Of a stretch of 64,000 nucleotides of DNA, positions 1-7,661 are shown piece after piece (position 1 is the stretch's first letter; the number at the start of each line of letters is the position of its first letter). The position numbers and the translations under genes are program-made. The stretch is from Edaphobacter modestus. GTDB taxonomy: Bacteria; Acidobacteriota; Terriglobia; Terriglobales; Acidobacteriaceae. The DNA lies in the NCBI RefSeq assembly GCF_004217555.1, contig NZ_SHKW01000001.1, positions 5,022,001-5,086,000 of the forward strand. Reading direction: 5' to 3'. The notes below the pieces were generated by a model. That model saw nothing but the letters and a program-made list of their open reading frames with translations. It was not told the origin of the DNA and did not search any database.

Positions 1-37
1 TACGGCAATTCAGTTGGAAACGAAGGAAAGAAACAAC

Positions 38-238
38 ATGGAACAGGGAACAGTGAAGTGGTTTAATGACGCAAAGGGGTTTGGCTTCATTAGCCGCCAG
101 AATGGTGAGGACGTATTCGTTCACTACTCGGCGATTAACACGAGCGGCTTCAAAAGCCTCCAGGAAGGCCAAGCAGTCCAGTTCAACGTAGTAAAGGGCC
201 CTAAGGGTTGGCAGGCTTCGGACGTTCAGCCCCTGTAA
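38..238 (+). CDS. cspA: Cold-shock protein, CspA family
   Basis: A 66-residue single cold-shock domain, the usual length for the family, which binds single-stranded RNA/DNA in the cytoplasm and acts as an RNA chaperone. RNP1 (KGFGFI, residues 13-18) and RNP2 (DVFVHY, residues 25-30) are both intact. I chose the ATG at 38 because an AAGGAAAG Shine-Dalgarno lies just upstream; an in-frame TTG at 14 would add eight residues not typical of the family. The gene stands alone: the next gene is on the opposite strand and ends at 620. Which cold-shock paralogue it is, and whether cold induces it, cannot be told from sequence. Confidence 0.96.
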   Translation: MEQGTVKWFNDAKGFGFISRQNGEDVFVHYSAINTSGFKSLQEGQAVQFNVVKGPKGWQASDVQPL

Positions 239-401
239 ACTTTAACGGCTTTCGGCCAGCGACAACGGGTTTTGCAAAAGGGGACTGCCCACGGGCGTCC
301 CTTTGCGCATGGGGTTCATGTGTAACCTTGCGATAGCAGTTTCCTGTACGCCCACGCGCTTTCCTGTCGAGGAATTGTCCTGTCAAGAGGAAAATCTGGT
401 A

Positions 402-458
402 AACCTATTGATATGAATAGGTTAAAGTGCCTATTTGCGCCGTCTCGTTTGTTATACT
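402..458 (+). promoter_or_regulatory. Inverted repeat plus extended -10 promoter-like element
   Basis: A perfect inverted repeat AACCTATT-gatatg-AATAGGTT (402-423) lies 29 bases before an extended -10-like TGTTATACT (TATACT at 453-458). No convincing -35 is present at the right distance. Transcription from here would begin near 465, exactly where a perfect terminator hairpin starts, so there is no coding sequence for it to drive. Reading it as operator plus promoter is inference. Confidence 0.4.
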
Positions 459-464
459 AGAGGT

Positions 465-503
465 AAGGATAAGGCCCCGACGCTTCGGGGCCTTATCCTT
501 TTT
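465..503 (+). terminator. Strong intrinsic terminator, 16-bp perfect stem
   Basis: The arms 465-480 and 485-500 are perfect reverse complements (16 bp, GC-rich core GGCCCCGA) around a four-base loop, followed by T residues on the plus strand. There is no T tract in the minus direction, so it does not serve sucA. It lies 227 bases after cspA and directly after a -10-like element. Confidence 0.8.
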
Positions 504-619
504 GCGATCCATGAGATCCATGATTGGAGCTTGCAAAATCACTCTCGAGAAGGCCCAAATCACGAGGTTCCGACCTAAACCTTCTCGATTGAATATTTTG
601 CGCAAAAACGGTAGGAGGG

Positions 620-3112
620 CTAGTGGTCGCCAGCGGCCCCCAGCGCCATATCGATCAAAGTCTTCTCCTCAATGTCGTGTGCCTTCGCCGACCCTGTGGC
701 AGGCGTCGCGCTTGCGCTGCGCTTCACGCTCAGAACAGCGCGGTCGCGGGCAAGACGTCGTAACAGCGGCATGACATAGAAGAAGGCTCCCATGTTGGCA
801 GGCTCCTCCTGGACCCAGAGGATCTCCTCCGCGCCCGGATGCTGATCGAGCGCAGCCTGCAACTCTTCCTCAGGCCAGGGATACATCTGCTCCAGGAAGA
901 TGATGCCGACGCTGGAATCCTTCCGCTTCTCGCGCTCCACGCGCAGGTTATGCCCAATCTTGCCGCTGCAGACCAGAAGGCGGCGCGGATCCTTCACGTC
1001 GTTGTCCGGCAGCACATTCAGGAAACGGTCGCGGCCGAAATCCGCAAGGGGAGAGGACGCGTCCGGGTGACGGAGCATGCTCTTTGGCGTGAAGACGATC
1101 AGTGGCTTACGCCACGAGCGCATCACCTGCCGACGCAGCAGATGGAAGTATTGGGCTGCGGTGGAAGGCTGGCAGATCTGAAGATTGTCATTCGCGGCGA
1201 GCTGCAGGTAGCGTTCGATGCGCGCGCTCGAGTGCTCCGGCCCCTGTCCCTCATAGCCGTGCGGCAGCAGCATCACGACGCCGGAGAGGAGACCCCACTT
1301 CGCCTCGCCGGCCGCAATGAACTGGTCGATGATGATCTGCGCGCCGTTCGCGAAGTCGCCGAACTGCGCCTCCCACATCACCAGGGCTTCAGGGTAGTCG
1401 CGCGCGAATCCATACTCAAAGCCAAGCACAGCGGCTTCCGAGAGCAGGGAGTTGTAGACCTCAAAACGTCCCTGCTTGTCGCTCAGGTGAGAGAGAGGCG
1501 AGTAACGACGCTCGGTTTCGGTATCGACAACGACAGCATGACGCTGATTGAACGTTCCGCGCTGCGAGTCCTGCCCGGTCAAACGGACCAGAGTACCGTC
1601 CTCGAGCAGGGAGGAGCAGGCGACGAGCTCGGCCATTCCATAGTCGAAGGGCTTCGCTCCAGAACCCATCTCCTGTCGCTGCTCAAACAGCTTCTTCACC
1701 TTTGGGTGAATGTGGAAGTCCTTCGGAACAGTGGTGAGCTGTTGGACGAGCTCGCCCACACGCTCCGCAGAAAGCCCCGTGTTCACCTCATCCGCAGGAT
1801 CGAACTCGCAACCCTTGTACTTGTCCCAGTAATCCGGAAGCTCGGAGAGCTTCGGGATGCGATCGGCCTTTGTGGCCGCCTTCTGCTGGTCAAGCAGCTC
1901 CTGCTGAATCTTCTCCGCCTCTTTGGCCGGATTCACACCGATTTTCTCGGCATAGATCTGATACAGAGGCTTGTGGTCCTTGATGACGGCGTAGCGGCGG
2001 GGTTGTGTAACGGTTGGATCGTCTACCTCGCTGTGTCCATGGCGGCGATAGCCAATCAGGTCGACGACAACGTCGGATTGGAAGCGCTGGCGATATTCCA
2101 TGGCGATGCCTGCGACTCGAACCACGGCATCAGGGTCTTCTGCATTCACGTGGAAGATCGGTATCGGAAGGCGCTTCGAAAGATCGGTAGAAAACCGACT
2201 GGAGTTCGACTCCTCAGGGATCGCGGTGAAGCCCAGCAGATTATTCGCGATTACGTGAATGGTTCCGCCGATGTGGTAGCCGTGTAGCGTAGCCATGTTC
2301 AGGGCTTCTGCAACGATGCCCTGTCCCGCGAATGCTGCATCGCCGTGGATGATGATTGGAAGCACCTGCTGCTTGCCTCCCTTGCCGATGCGCTCCTGCT
2401 TCGCTCGCGTGCGGCCCATCACGACGGGATTTACGGCTTCGAGGTGGCTGGGATTCGATGCAAGGTGAAGGCTGACGATCTTGCCATCAGGCGCAGTGTA
2501 ATCGCCGGTTGCGCCCATGTGATATTTCACGTCGCCGCCGCCCATCGTGCTGCGCGGATCGACGTCTTCGAACTTTGTGAAGATCTCCGATGGTGAGCGG
2601 CCGATCGTATTTGTCATTACGTTCAAGCGTCCGCGATGAGCCATCGCTAATATGCTCTTGGTGACACCGAGGCCAGAGCCAACCTCGAAGATGCGATCGA
2701 GGAACGGAATCAGCGCCGTGAGGCCTTCGAGTGAAAATCGCTTGGTTCCAAGGTAACGCGACTGGATCACTTGCTCGAACAGGTCAGCATGAATCAACTG
2801 GGTAAGAATGTGCGCCTGGTTCGGCTTCGGAGGCTTCTGCTCCATCTTCTCCTGCAGCCATTGACGATGCTCTGGGCTGGGGATGTGCATGAACTCGGCA
2901 GCGATGGTGCCGCAGTAGTAGCTACGAGCTTCTGCTGCCAACTCTCCCTCAGGAGCCGGTGTTGGAAAAGGCTCTGGCGGGAGATACTGCCCGAGAGGGT
3001 CAAGCGAGGCTTGCAGATACCCCCATCGGCGAAAGATATCGAACACCGTTTCGCGTTCCTGTTGATCCGTGACCGCAGGTGCCTGGGTCAATGCCTCTGC
3101 CTTGGTGGCCAT
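620..3112 (-). CDS. sucA: 2-oxoglutarate dehydrogenase E1 component
   Basis: An 830-residue thiamine-diphosphate enzyme that decarboxylates 2-oxoglutarate and passes the succinyl group to the E2 lipoyl domain, a TCA-cycle step in the cytoplasm. The ThDP/Mg site is visible as GDAAFAGQG near residue 260 and the NNLLGFT stretch about 30 residues later. The C-terminal half carries the transketolase-like pyrimidine and C-terminal domains (GHSSARIERYLQL, FTPKSMLRHP). The start is supported by GAGG before the ATG. The length is shorter than the roughly 930 residues of E. coli SucA, as in many non-proteobacterial forms with a reduced N-terminus. E2 and E3 are not adjacent. It is upstream of no gene on its own strand, so it is likely monocistronic. 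Confidence 0.95.
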   Translation of the reverse strand: MATKAEALTQAPAVTDQQERETVFDIFRRWGYLQASLDPLGQYLPPEPFPTPAPEGELAAEARSYYCGTIAAEFMHIPSPEHRQWLQEKMEQKPPKPNQAHILTQLIHADLFEQVIQSRYLGTKRFSLEGLTALIPFLDRIFEVGSGLGVTKSILAMAHRGRLNVMTNTIGRSPSEIFTKFEDVDPRSTMGGGDVKYHMGATGDYTAPDGKIVSLHLASNPSHLEAVNPVVMGRTRAKQERIGKGGKQQVLPIIIHGDAAFAGQGIVAEALNMATLHGYHIGGTIHVIANNLLGFTAIPEESNSSRFSTDLSKRLPIPIFHVNAEDPDAVVRVAGIAMEYRQRFQSDVVVDLIGYRRHGHSEVDDPTVTQPRRYAVIKDHKPLYQIYAEKIGVNPAKEAEKIQQELLDQQKAATKADRIPKLSELPDYWDKYKGCEFDPADEVNTGLSAERVGELVQQLTTVPKDFHIHPKVKKLFEQRQEMGSGAKPFDYGMAELVACSSLLEDGTLVRLTGQDSQRGTFNQRHAVVVDTETERRYSPLSHLSDKQGRFEVYNSLLSEAAVLGFEYGFARDYPEALVMWEAQFGDFANGAQIIIDQFIAAGEAKWGLLSGVVMLLPHGYEGQGPEHSSARIERYLQLAANDNLQICQPSTAAQYFHLLRRQVMRSWRKPLIVFTPKSMLRHPDASSPLADFGRDRFLNVLPDNDVKDPRRLLVCSGKIGHNLRVEREKRKDSSVGIIFLEQMYPWPEEELQAALDQHPGAEEILWVQEEPANMGAFFYVMPLLRRLARDRAVLSVKRSASATPATGSAKAHDIEEKTLIDMALGAAGDH

Positions 3113-3234
3113 TGCTTCCTCGATTTTCTAAACAGTCAAATTCGTGGCGATGAAACGCCAACATTTCTACTTTCTATGCTAGACCTTTCGCCGTTTGGCT
3201 GCATCCCGTTTCCTGCAACTTCCGTGGCGCAGGA

Positions 3235-4746
3235 CTAAAGAGTGGCACCTAAAAGCCAGGGCTGGAACTCCTCTTCGCCGAATCCGTGAATCTCACTTCG
3301 GGTCAGTTTTCCGGAGGCAATTTCGAGAATTTCTTTGAAGATCGCAGCTCCGCTGTCTTCCACACTTTGACCCCCATCGAGGATCGAACCGCAGTTGATA
3401 TCCATATCGTCGGACATACGATGAAACAGTGCGGTATTCGAAGCGATCTTGATGGAAGGAGTAGGCTTGCAGCCGAATACCGAACCGCGTCCGGTCGTGA
3501 AGCAGATCAGATTTGCCCCACTGGCCACCTGACCTGTAGCGGAGACCGGATCGAAGCCTGGGGAATCCACGAAGACGAGTCCGTGCGCACGTACTTGCTC
3601 CGCATAGAGATAAACCTCATTCAGATCGGTCGACCCACCCTTGGAGACGGCGCCGAGGGACTTTTCAAGAATAGTCGTGAGGCCGCCGGTCTTATTTCCG
3701 GGCTGAGGATTGTTATCCATGGAACCCTGATGGTGAGCTGTGTAGTTTTCCCACCAGCGAATGCGATCGAGCAGGCGCTGGGCGACCTCTGGCCGTGAAG
3801 CGCGTCGCGTGAGCAGATGCTCCGCTCCGTAGATCTCGGGCGTCTCCGACAGAATCGCGGTTCCACCATTGCGGACGAGATGGTCGACGGCGATGCCGAG
3901 AGCAGGGTTTGCGCTGATTCCCGAGTACGCATCCGAGCCGCCGCACTGCAGACCCACCAAGAGATTTGCAGCCGAAGCGGATGCGCGGACCGCAAGATTG
4001 GCTTTCTCCAGCATCTCGTAAACCGTTGTAATTCCGTCCTTGATTGCTATTGTGGTTCCACCCGCTTCCTGAATGGTCGAGATACGGATCGAACCGGAAT
4101 CGCCCGCGAGGGCGACGAGCTGATCGACCTGGTTGGTCTCGCAGCCCAGGCCAAGAAGGAGAACGGAGGCGAAGTTTGGGTGAGTCGCGTAGCCGGTGAA
4201 GACCCGGCGGAGGAGATCGGCAGGTTCGCCATGGCTGGCCATCCCGCACCCGGTCCCGTGGGTAAGCGCCACGACGCCGTCAACACTGGGATACTGGCGA
4301 AGGATGTCCGGCGTAAAGTGCGCAGCGATACGGCGGGCGACGGTAGCCGAACAGTTGACGGTCGGCAAAACCCCGACGTAATTCCTTGTTCCTACACGGC
4401 CATCAGGTCGGCGAAAGCCTTGAAAGACAGCTTCTTCTCCTGGGGCAACCAGGTTCGTTCGAGATGCTTCGGTGCCGATGGCGTAGTCCCGTTCAAAATC
4501 ACCGACGGCGAGATTCTGAGTGTGGACATGTTCTCCTACCGCGATAGGCTGCGTCGCAAAACCAATGATCTGGTTGAATTTCCGGATGGGATGGCCGGGG
4601 GCGATGGAGCGGGTTGCCAGCTTATGTCCGGGCGGAATATCGGAGAGCGCGATGATCTGCAGTTCAGCGAGAAACTCGCCGGCTTTTACGGGTTCGAGGG
4701 CAACGACGACGTCATCGCTGCTTCCGAGCTTGAGGAGTAGGGACAT
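3235..4746 (-). CDS. uxaA: Altronate dehydratase
   Basis: A 503-residue protein of the UxaA/GarD family. The expected reaction is D-altronate to 2-keto-3-deoxygluconate, in galacturonate catabolism. An N-terminal SAF-like domain (about residues 1-95) is followed by the large dehydratase domain with VGTRNYVGVLPTVNC (near 115-130), LTHGTGCGM, LLGLGCETNQ, GLQCGGSDAYSG and TTGRGSVFG. It differs clearly from the GarD paralogue at 48.7-50.3 kb and is closer in my memory to E. coli UxaA. The gene is solitary, lying 122 bases upstream of sucA on the same strand. A GntR-type inverted repeat lies about 40-55 bases upstream of the start. The assignment as altronate rather than another aldonate dehydratase is by family. 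Confidence 0.87.
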   Translation of the reverse strand: MSLLLKLGSSDDVVVALEPVKAGEFLAELQIIALSDIPPGHKLATRSIAPGHPIRKFNQIIGFATQPIAVGEHVHTQNLAVGDFERDYAIGTEASRTNLVAPGEEAVFQGFRRPDGRVGTRNYVGVLPTVNCSATVARRIAAHFTPDILRQYPSVDGVVALTHGTGCGMASHGEPADLLRRVFTGYATHPNFASVLLLGLGCETNQVDQLVALAGDSGSIRISTIQEAGGTTIAIKDGITTVYEMLEKANLAVRASASAANLLVGLQCGGSDAYSGISANPALGIAVDHLVRNGGTAILSETPEIYGAEHLLTRRASRPEVAQRLLDRIRWWENYTAHHQGSMDNNPQPGNKTGGLTTILEKSLGAVSKGGSTDLNEVYLYAEQVRAHGLVFVDSPGFDPVSATGQVASGANLICFTTGRGSVFGCKPTPSIKIASNTALFHRMSDDMDINCGSILDGGQSVEDSGAAIFKEILEIASGKLTRSEIHGFGEEEFQPWLLGATL

Positions 4747-4764
4747 CGAAGAGTATCAAATCTA

Positions 4765-4801
4765 TTGGTTCATCGACCAGTATCGAGATTGGTATGACCA
4801 A
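4765..4801. promoter_or_regulatory. Two GntR-like operator half-site pairs upstream of uxaA
   Basis: TTGGTATGACCAA at 4789-4801 is a 5+3+5 inverted repeat. A second TTGGT...ACCAG pair with six-base spacing lies at 4765-4780. The ExuR/UxuR regulators of hexuronate genes in Enterobacteria recognise a very similar sequence (TTGGTATACCAA). The position just upstream of uxaA fits repression relieved by a uronate-pathway intermediate. The regulator itself is not in this window. Confidence 0.5.
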
Positions 4802-4882
4802 ATGTACTCCCGAAGGCAGGTTTGCGCCTAATGGATTCGAGAGCAGACTTTGGTGACCCAGGATGATCGATGCCAATTGAAA

Positions 4883-5818
4883 TTATGGCGGAGGCGGCGC
4901 CTTTTCAGGCTCGCGAGGCGCGTCCTGGGTGTCTCCCGAAGACGAATCTTTTACGGTTGCAACTCCGGGCAGGATGGTGGAGGTCGCTTTGAACTTGCGG
5001 TAGTCAGAATTGTTGATCTGGATGCTGCCGGTGAAGCTGACAAAGAGCATGACTCGCGCTGCGCCGTGGCCTTCGATGTGAGAGGGCAACCAGACCTCGT
5101 CATTGATCTTCATCTGCTCCATCGAAAAGCTGGTGCCTTCCTTGATGGACATCACGATGCCTGCTCCCACTTTGTATGCTTTTGCGAAGTGTCCTTCGAG
5201 CCGGGTGATGGTTCTGTCCTGCTCGTCGACCCAGATCGTTCCTGAGAGATCACGAATGACATCTTCCATGCGATTGCGCGTCTTCGCTTTCGGGTCTCCC
5301 GCATAGTCGATGACGATGGTGTCGCGACCTTTCAGCTGGACGCGTCGTGGATTGGTAAAGGCTCCGAGCATGAGGAAACGGGAGACGGTGACTTCATCAT
5401 TGCCACGCGAGTCGGTTGGCTGACCCTTTTCTTCGGCTTTTTTCTTGCGGTCGGTCGCCTTCGCGACTTGCTTGTCGATGCGCTCGCTCTCCTTCCGCTG
5501 CTCGTCCGCGGTGAGATCTTTCCCGTCTTTTCGCGTGAGCTTGTGGACCTGGACGCCATTGAGCCAAAAGACATCGAACTCCTCGGTCTGTGACTTCGTG
5601 CCATTGCTGCGTTGTTCCTGGGCAACCTCGTGGTAAAGATAGTCCTTCTGGATGGCCTCGGCAGCTTTCTGGTGTTCTTCTACCTCATGCATGAGGGTTG
5701 GGATATCAGGAAGCGGGCGATCCGATTCGGTGAGTTGAGATGCGATCGGTGCAGGAGCGGCGGGCCGCGCAAGGAGTGTGGCCAGGAGCAGGAGCGAACT
5801 GAGCGCGGCAAGTTTCAT
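4883..5818 (-). CDS. Secreted protein of unknown function
   Basis: 311 residues. A hydrophobic N-terminal stretch ending in alanines and prolines (residues 1-24) looks like a signal peptide. Residues about 45-75 and 95-145 are rich in charged residues and likely helical. The middle and C-terminal part (GTIWVDEQDRTITRLEGHF, then a WLPSHIEGHGAARVML strand-rich region) resembles the general layout of periplasmic LolA/outer-membrane lipoprotein-sorting-like folds, but I do not recognise the family with confidence. The end is proline-rich. Its ATG overlaps the stop of the upstream MFS gene by four bases (ATGA), so the two are translationally coupled. The function is unknown. Confidence 0.8.
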   Translation of the reverse strand: MKLAALSSLLLLATLLARPAAPAPIASQLTESDRPLPDIPTLMHEVEEHQKAAEAIQKDYLYHEVAQEQRSNGTKSQTEEFDVFWLNGVQVHKLTRKDGKDLTADEQRKESERIDKQVAKATDRKKKAEEKGQPTDSRGNDEVTVSRFLMLGAFTNPRRVQLKGRDTIVIDYAGDPKAKTRNRMEDVIRDLSGTIWVDEQDRTITRLEGHFAKAYKVGAGIVMSIKEGTSFSMEQMKINDEVWLPSHIEGHGAARVMLFVSFTGSIQINNSDYRKFKATSTILPGVATVKDSSSGDTQDAPREPEKAPPPP

Positions 5819-7533
5819 CGTGATTCAGGGTGCAGTGCTTCCGGGCTTTCGTGCGGGGTGATTTCACGAGCGTAAATCTGATAGGAGATCTTTGGTGGCT
5901 CCTCGCCCTGATGAAGCTCGCGTACGCGGGCACGGATCGCTTCGTCCGCTGTAGTAATGCGCTCGCGGGATCGCAGGTAGTCGAGCCAGGATTCCATGAC
6001 GAAGGTTTCGTTGAGGCGTTCGGGATCGATGACATCGCGGTAGATTCCCCAGCGCATGGCTCCATCGCGGAGGCGAACCCCGCGAAGCTGGTGAATGGCG
6101 TGGGTGAACTCCGCATAACGCTCCGCGGGGATGCGATATTCAATCGAGATTCGTACTGGTCCGGAGTGGATCAGGTCATCCGCCTGCGCGGCCGAATCGG
6201 CCAGTTGAAACACACTCGGCTGAGATGCGGATCGGGAGGAACGGAAGGGAGTGTGATCGGGGAGGGGACCCTGGAGGATATGGAAACGTCGAATTGCCGG
6301 ATAGCTGAGGGCGAGCCCGCAGGCGGAGGCTGTGAGCGCAACGGACGTGGAGGTGTGTTCGGCGACAAGACCCCACAGGATAGAGCCGAAGACCATTCCT
6401 CCCTGGAAGGTCATCAGATAGGTTCCAAGTGCACGCGCCTGTACCCATGCGGGAACGGAAAGCTGGACAGAGGTATTCAGGGTAGACATGGTGCTGGTCC
6501 AGGCAAAGCCGGACAGGATAAGCGTCGGAATGATGATTGCCGGATAGTGAGCGTAGGCAAGGACAAGCAACGTGATGACGTCGTAGAACGTGGAGATGAC
6601 GATGATCGTATCGGCGGGGACACGACGACGGATACGAGGGAGCTGTGTGGCCGCGATCACTGCTCCAAGTCCGAGCGAGCCGTTCAGGATGCCATATCCG
6701 AGCGCGCCCTGGTTTAGATCGCGCTTCGCGACTACGGCGAGCAGAGACCAGATGGCCGAGACGAAGAAGGTGAAGGTGAAAGCCCGTACGAGGGAGGACT
6801 GGAGGTCAGGGGCATAGCGAACGTATCGCAGCCCGGTCATGATGGAGCCGGCGATGCGCTCGGAGGGAAGAGCGGATTTGAACAACGGGGTCCGCTTCCA
6901 GTTGACGAGCACCCAGATGACAGCCGCAAATGAGATTGCGTTGAGAAGAAATACCCAGCCTGCGCCTGTATGCGCGCTGGCAAAGCCCGCCACCATCAGT
7001 CCGCCGAGTGCAGGACCGACGGCGCGGGCGAGATTGTTGGATGCAGCATTGAGCGAGACCGTGTCGGGGATAAGCTCGCGTGGAACCAGCTCCGGAACGA
7101 TAGCCTGCCAGGCTGGATTGTTCATGGCAGAGCCGATATTGAGCAGGAATGTGAAGGCGAGCAGCGCCCAGGGGGAGACGTAGCCGAAGAAGGTGAGTAC
7201 AGCCAGCACGGCGACCGAAGAGAGCATCCATGCCTGCCAGAAGATGAGTAGCTTCCGGCGATCGAAGATATCGGCGGTCGCACCGGCAAGCAGACCCAGG
7301 AGGAGAACGGGCAGCGAAGCCGCAGTCTGCATGAGTGCGATGAGCAGCGGCGAGGCCGTGAGCGACGTCATCAGCCAGGTTCCCGCGGTGTCCTGCATCC
7401 AGGTTCCGACCGACGAGATTGTGGAAGCGATCCAGCGGTCGCGGAAGAGCCGGATACGGAGCGGAGCGAAGCCGCTTGGGTTGGGGTTGGCGACTGCGAC
7501 GAGCGGACCGGAGTTTGGAGTCTCTAGAGGCAT
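5815..7533 (-). CDS. MFS exporter of the MFS_3 (EntS-like) family with soluble C-terminal domain
   Basis: 572 residues. The first 400 or so carry about 12 membrane segments and match the MFS_3 exporter type (SSVGTWMQDTAGTWLMTSLT near the first helix, LAGATADIFDRRK as the MFS loop motif). The last 140 residues are soluble and resemble the small-molecule-binding tail often found in this subfamily (FVMESWLDYLRSRERIT). I chose the ATG at 7533 because AGAGG lies eight bases before it; an ATG at 7557 lacks a binding site. It ends in a four-base overlap with the secreted protein downstream. The substrate is unknown; relatives export siderophores or drugs. Confidence 0.85.
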   Translation of the reverse strand: MPLETPNSGPLVAVANPNPSGFAPLRIRLFRDRWIASTISSVGTWMQDTAGTWLMTSLTASPLLIALMQTAASLPVLLLGLLAGATADIFDRRKLLIFWQAWMLSSVAVLAVLTFFGYVSPWALLAFTFLLNIGSAMNNPAWQAIVPELVPRELIPDTVSLNAASNNLARAVGPALGGLMVAGFASAHTGAGWVFLLNAISFAAVIWVLVNWKRTPLFKSALPSERIAGSIMTGLRYVRYAPDLQSSLVRAFTFTFFVSAIWSLLAVVAKRDLNQGALGYGILNGSLGLGAVIAATQLPRIRRRVPADTIIVISTFYDVITLLVLAYAHYPAIIIPTLILSGFAWTSTMSTLNTSVQLSVPAWVQARALGTYLMTFQGGMVFGSILWGLVAEHTSTSVALTASACGLALSYPAIRRFHILQGPLPDHTPFRSSRSASQPSVFQLADSAAQADDLIHSGPVRISIEYRIPAERYAEFTHAIHQLRGVRLRDGAMRWGIYRDVIDPERLNETFVMESWLDYLRSRERITTADEAIRARVRELHQGEEPPKISYQIYAREITPHESPEALHPESR

Positions 7534-7595
7534 TCGCTCAACCTCTAGTGTACCCATCCGAAAGAATTCATGCCGGAAAGCAGAAGGACAAATGG

Positions 7596-7620
7596 ACGGA
7601 GGGCCAGGGTGGCCCTCCGT
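7596..7620 (-). terminator. Hairpin after the first TonB receptor gene
   Basis: A perfect 10-bp inverted repeat (ACGGAGGGCC / GGCCCTCCGT, five-base loop) lies 42 bases after the receptor stop codon, between it and the MFS gene. The T run after the stem is weak on both strands, so efficiency is uncertain. Confidence 0.55.
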
Positions 7621-7661
7621 CTCTTGAAAGGGAACAAACGGTTGTATCCCTTATCGGCAGC

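Larger units (their letters stand above)
239..619. other. Intergenic region between cspA and sucA, with hairpins
   Basis: No gene is recognised in these 381 bases. A bulged GC-rich hairpin at about 274-306 lies 35 bases after the cspA stop and may end or protect that transcript. Further on come an inverted repeat, a promoter-like -10 and a perfect terminator, listed separately. The short ORFs on both strands have no recognisable protein features. Confidence 0.6.

Noticed and set aside
839..2287. A 482-codon ORF on the plus strand opposite sucA
   Set aside because: It is an antisense shadow of a strongly conserved enzyme; the translation has no domain or membrane pattern and no ribosome-binding site.
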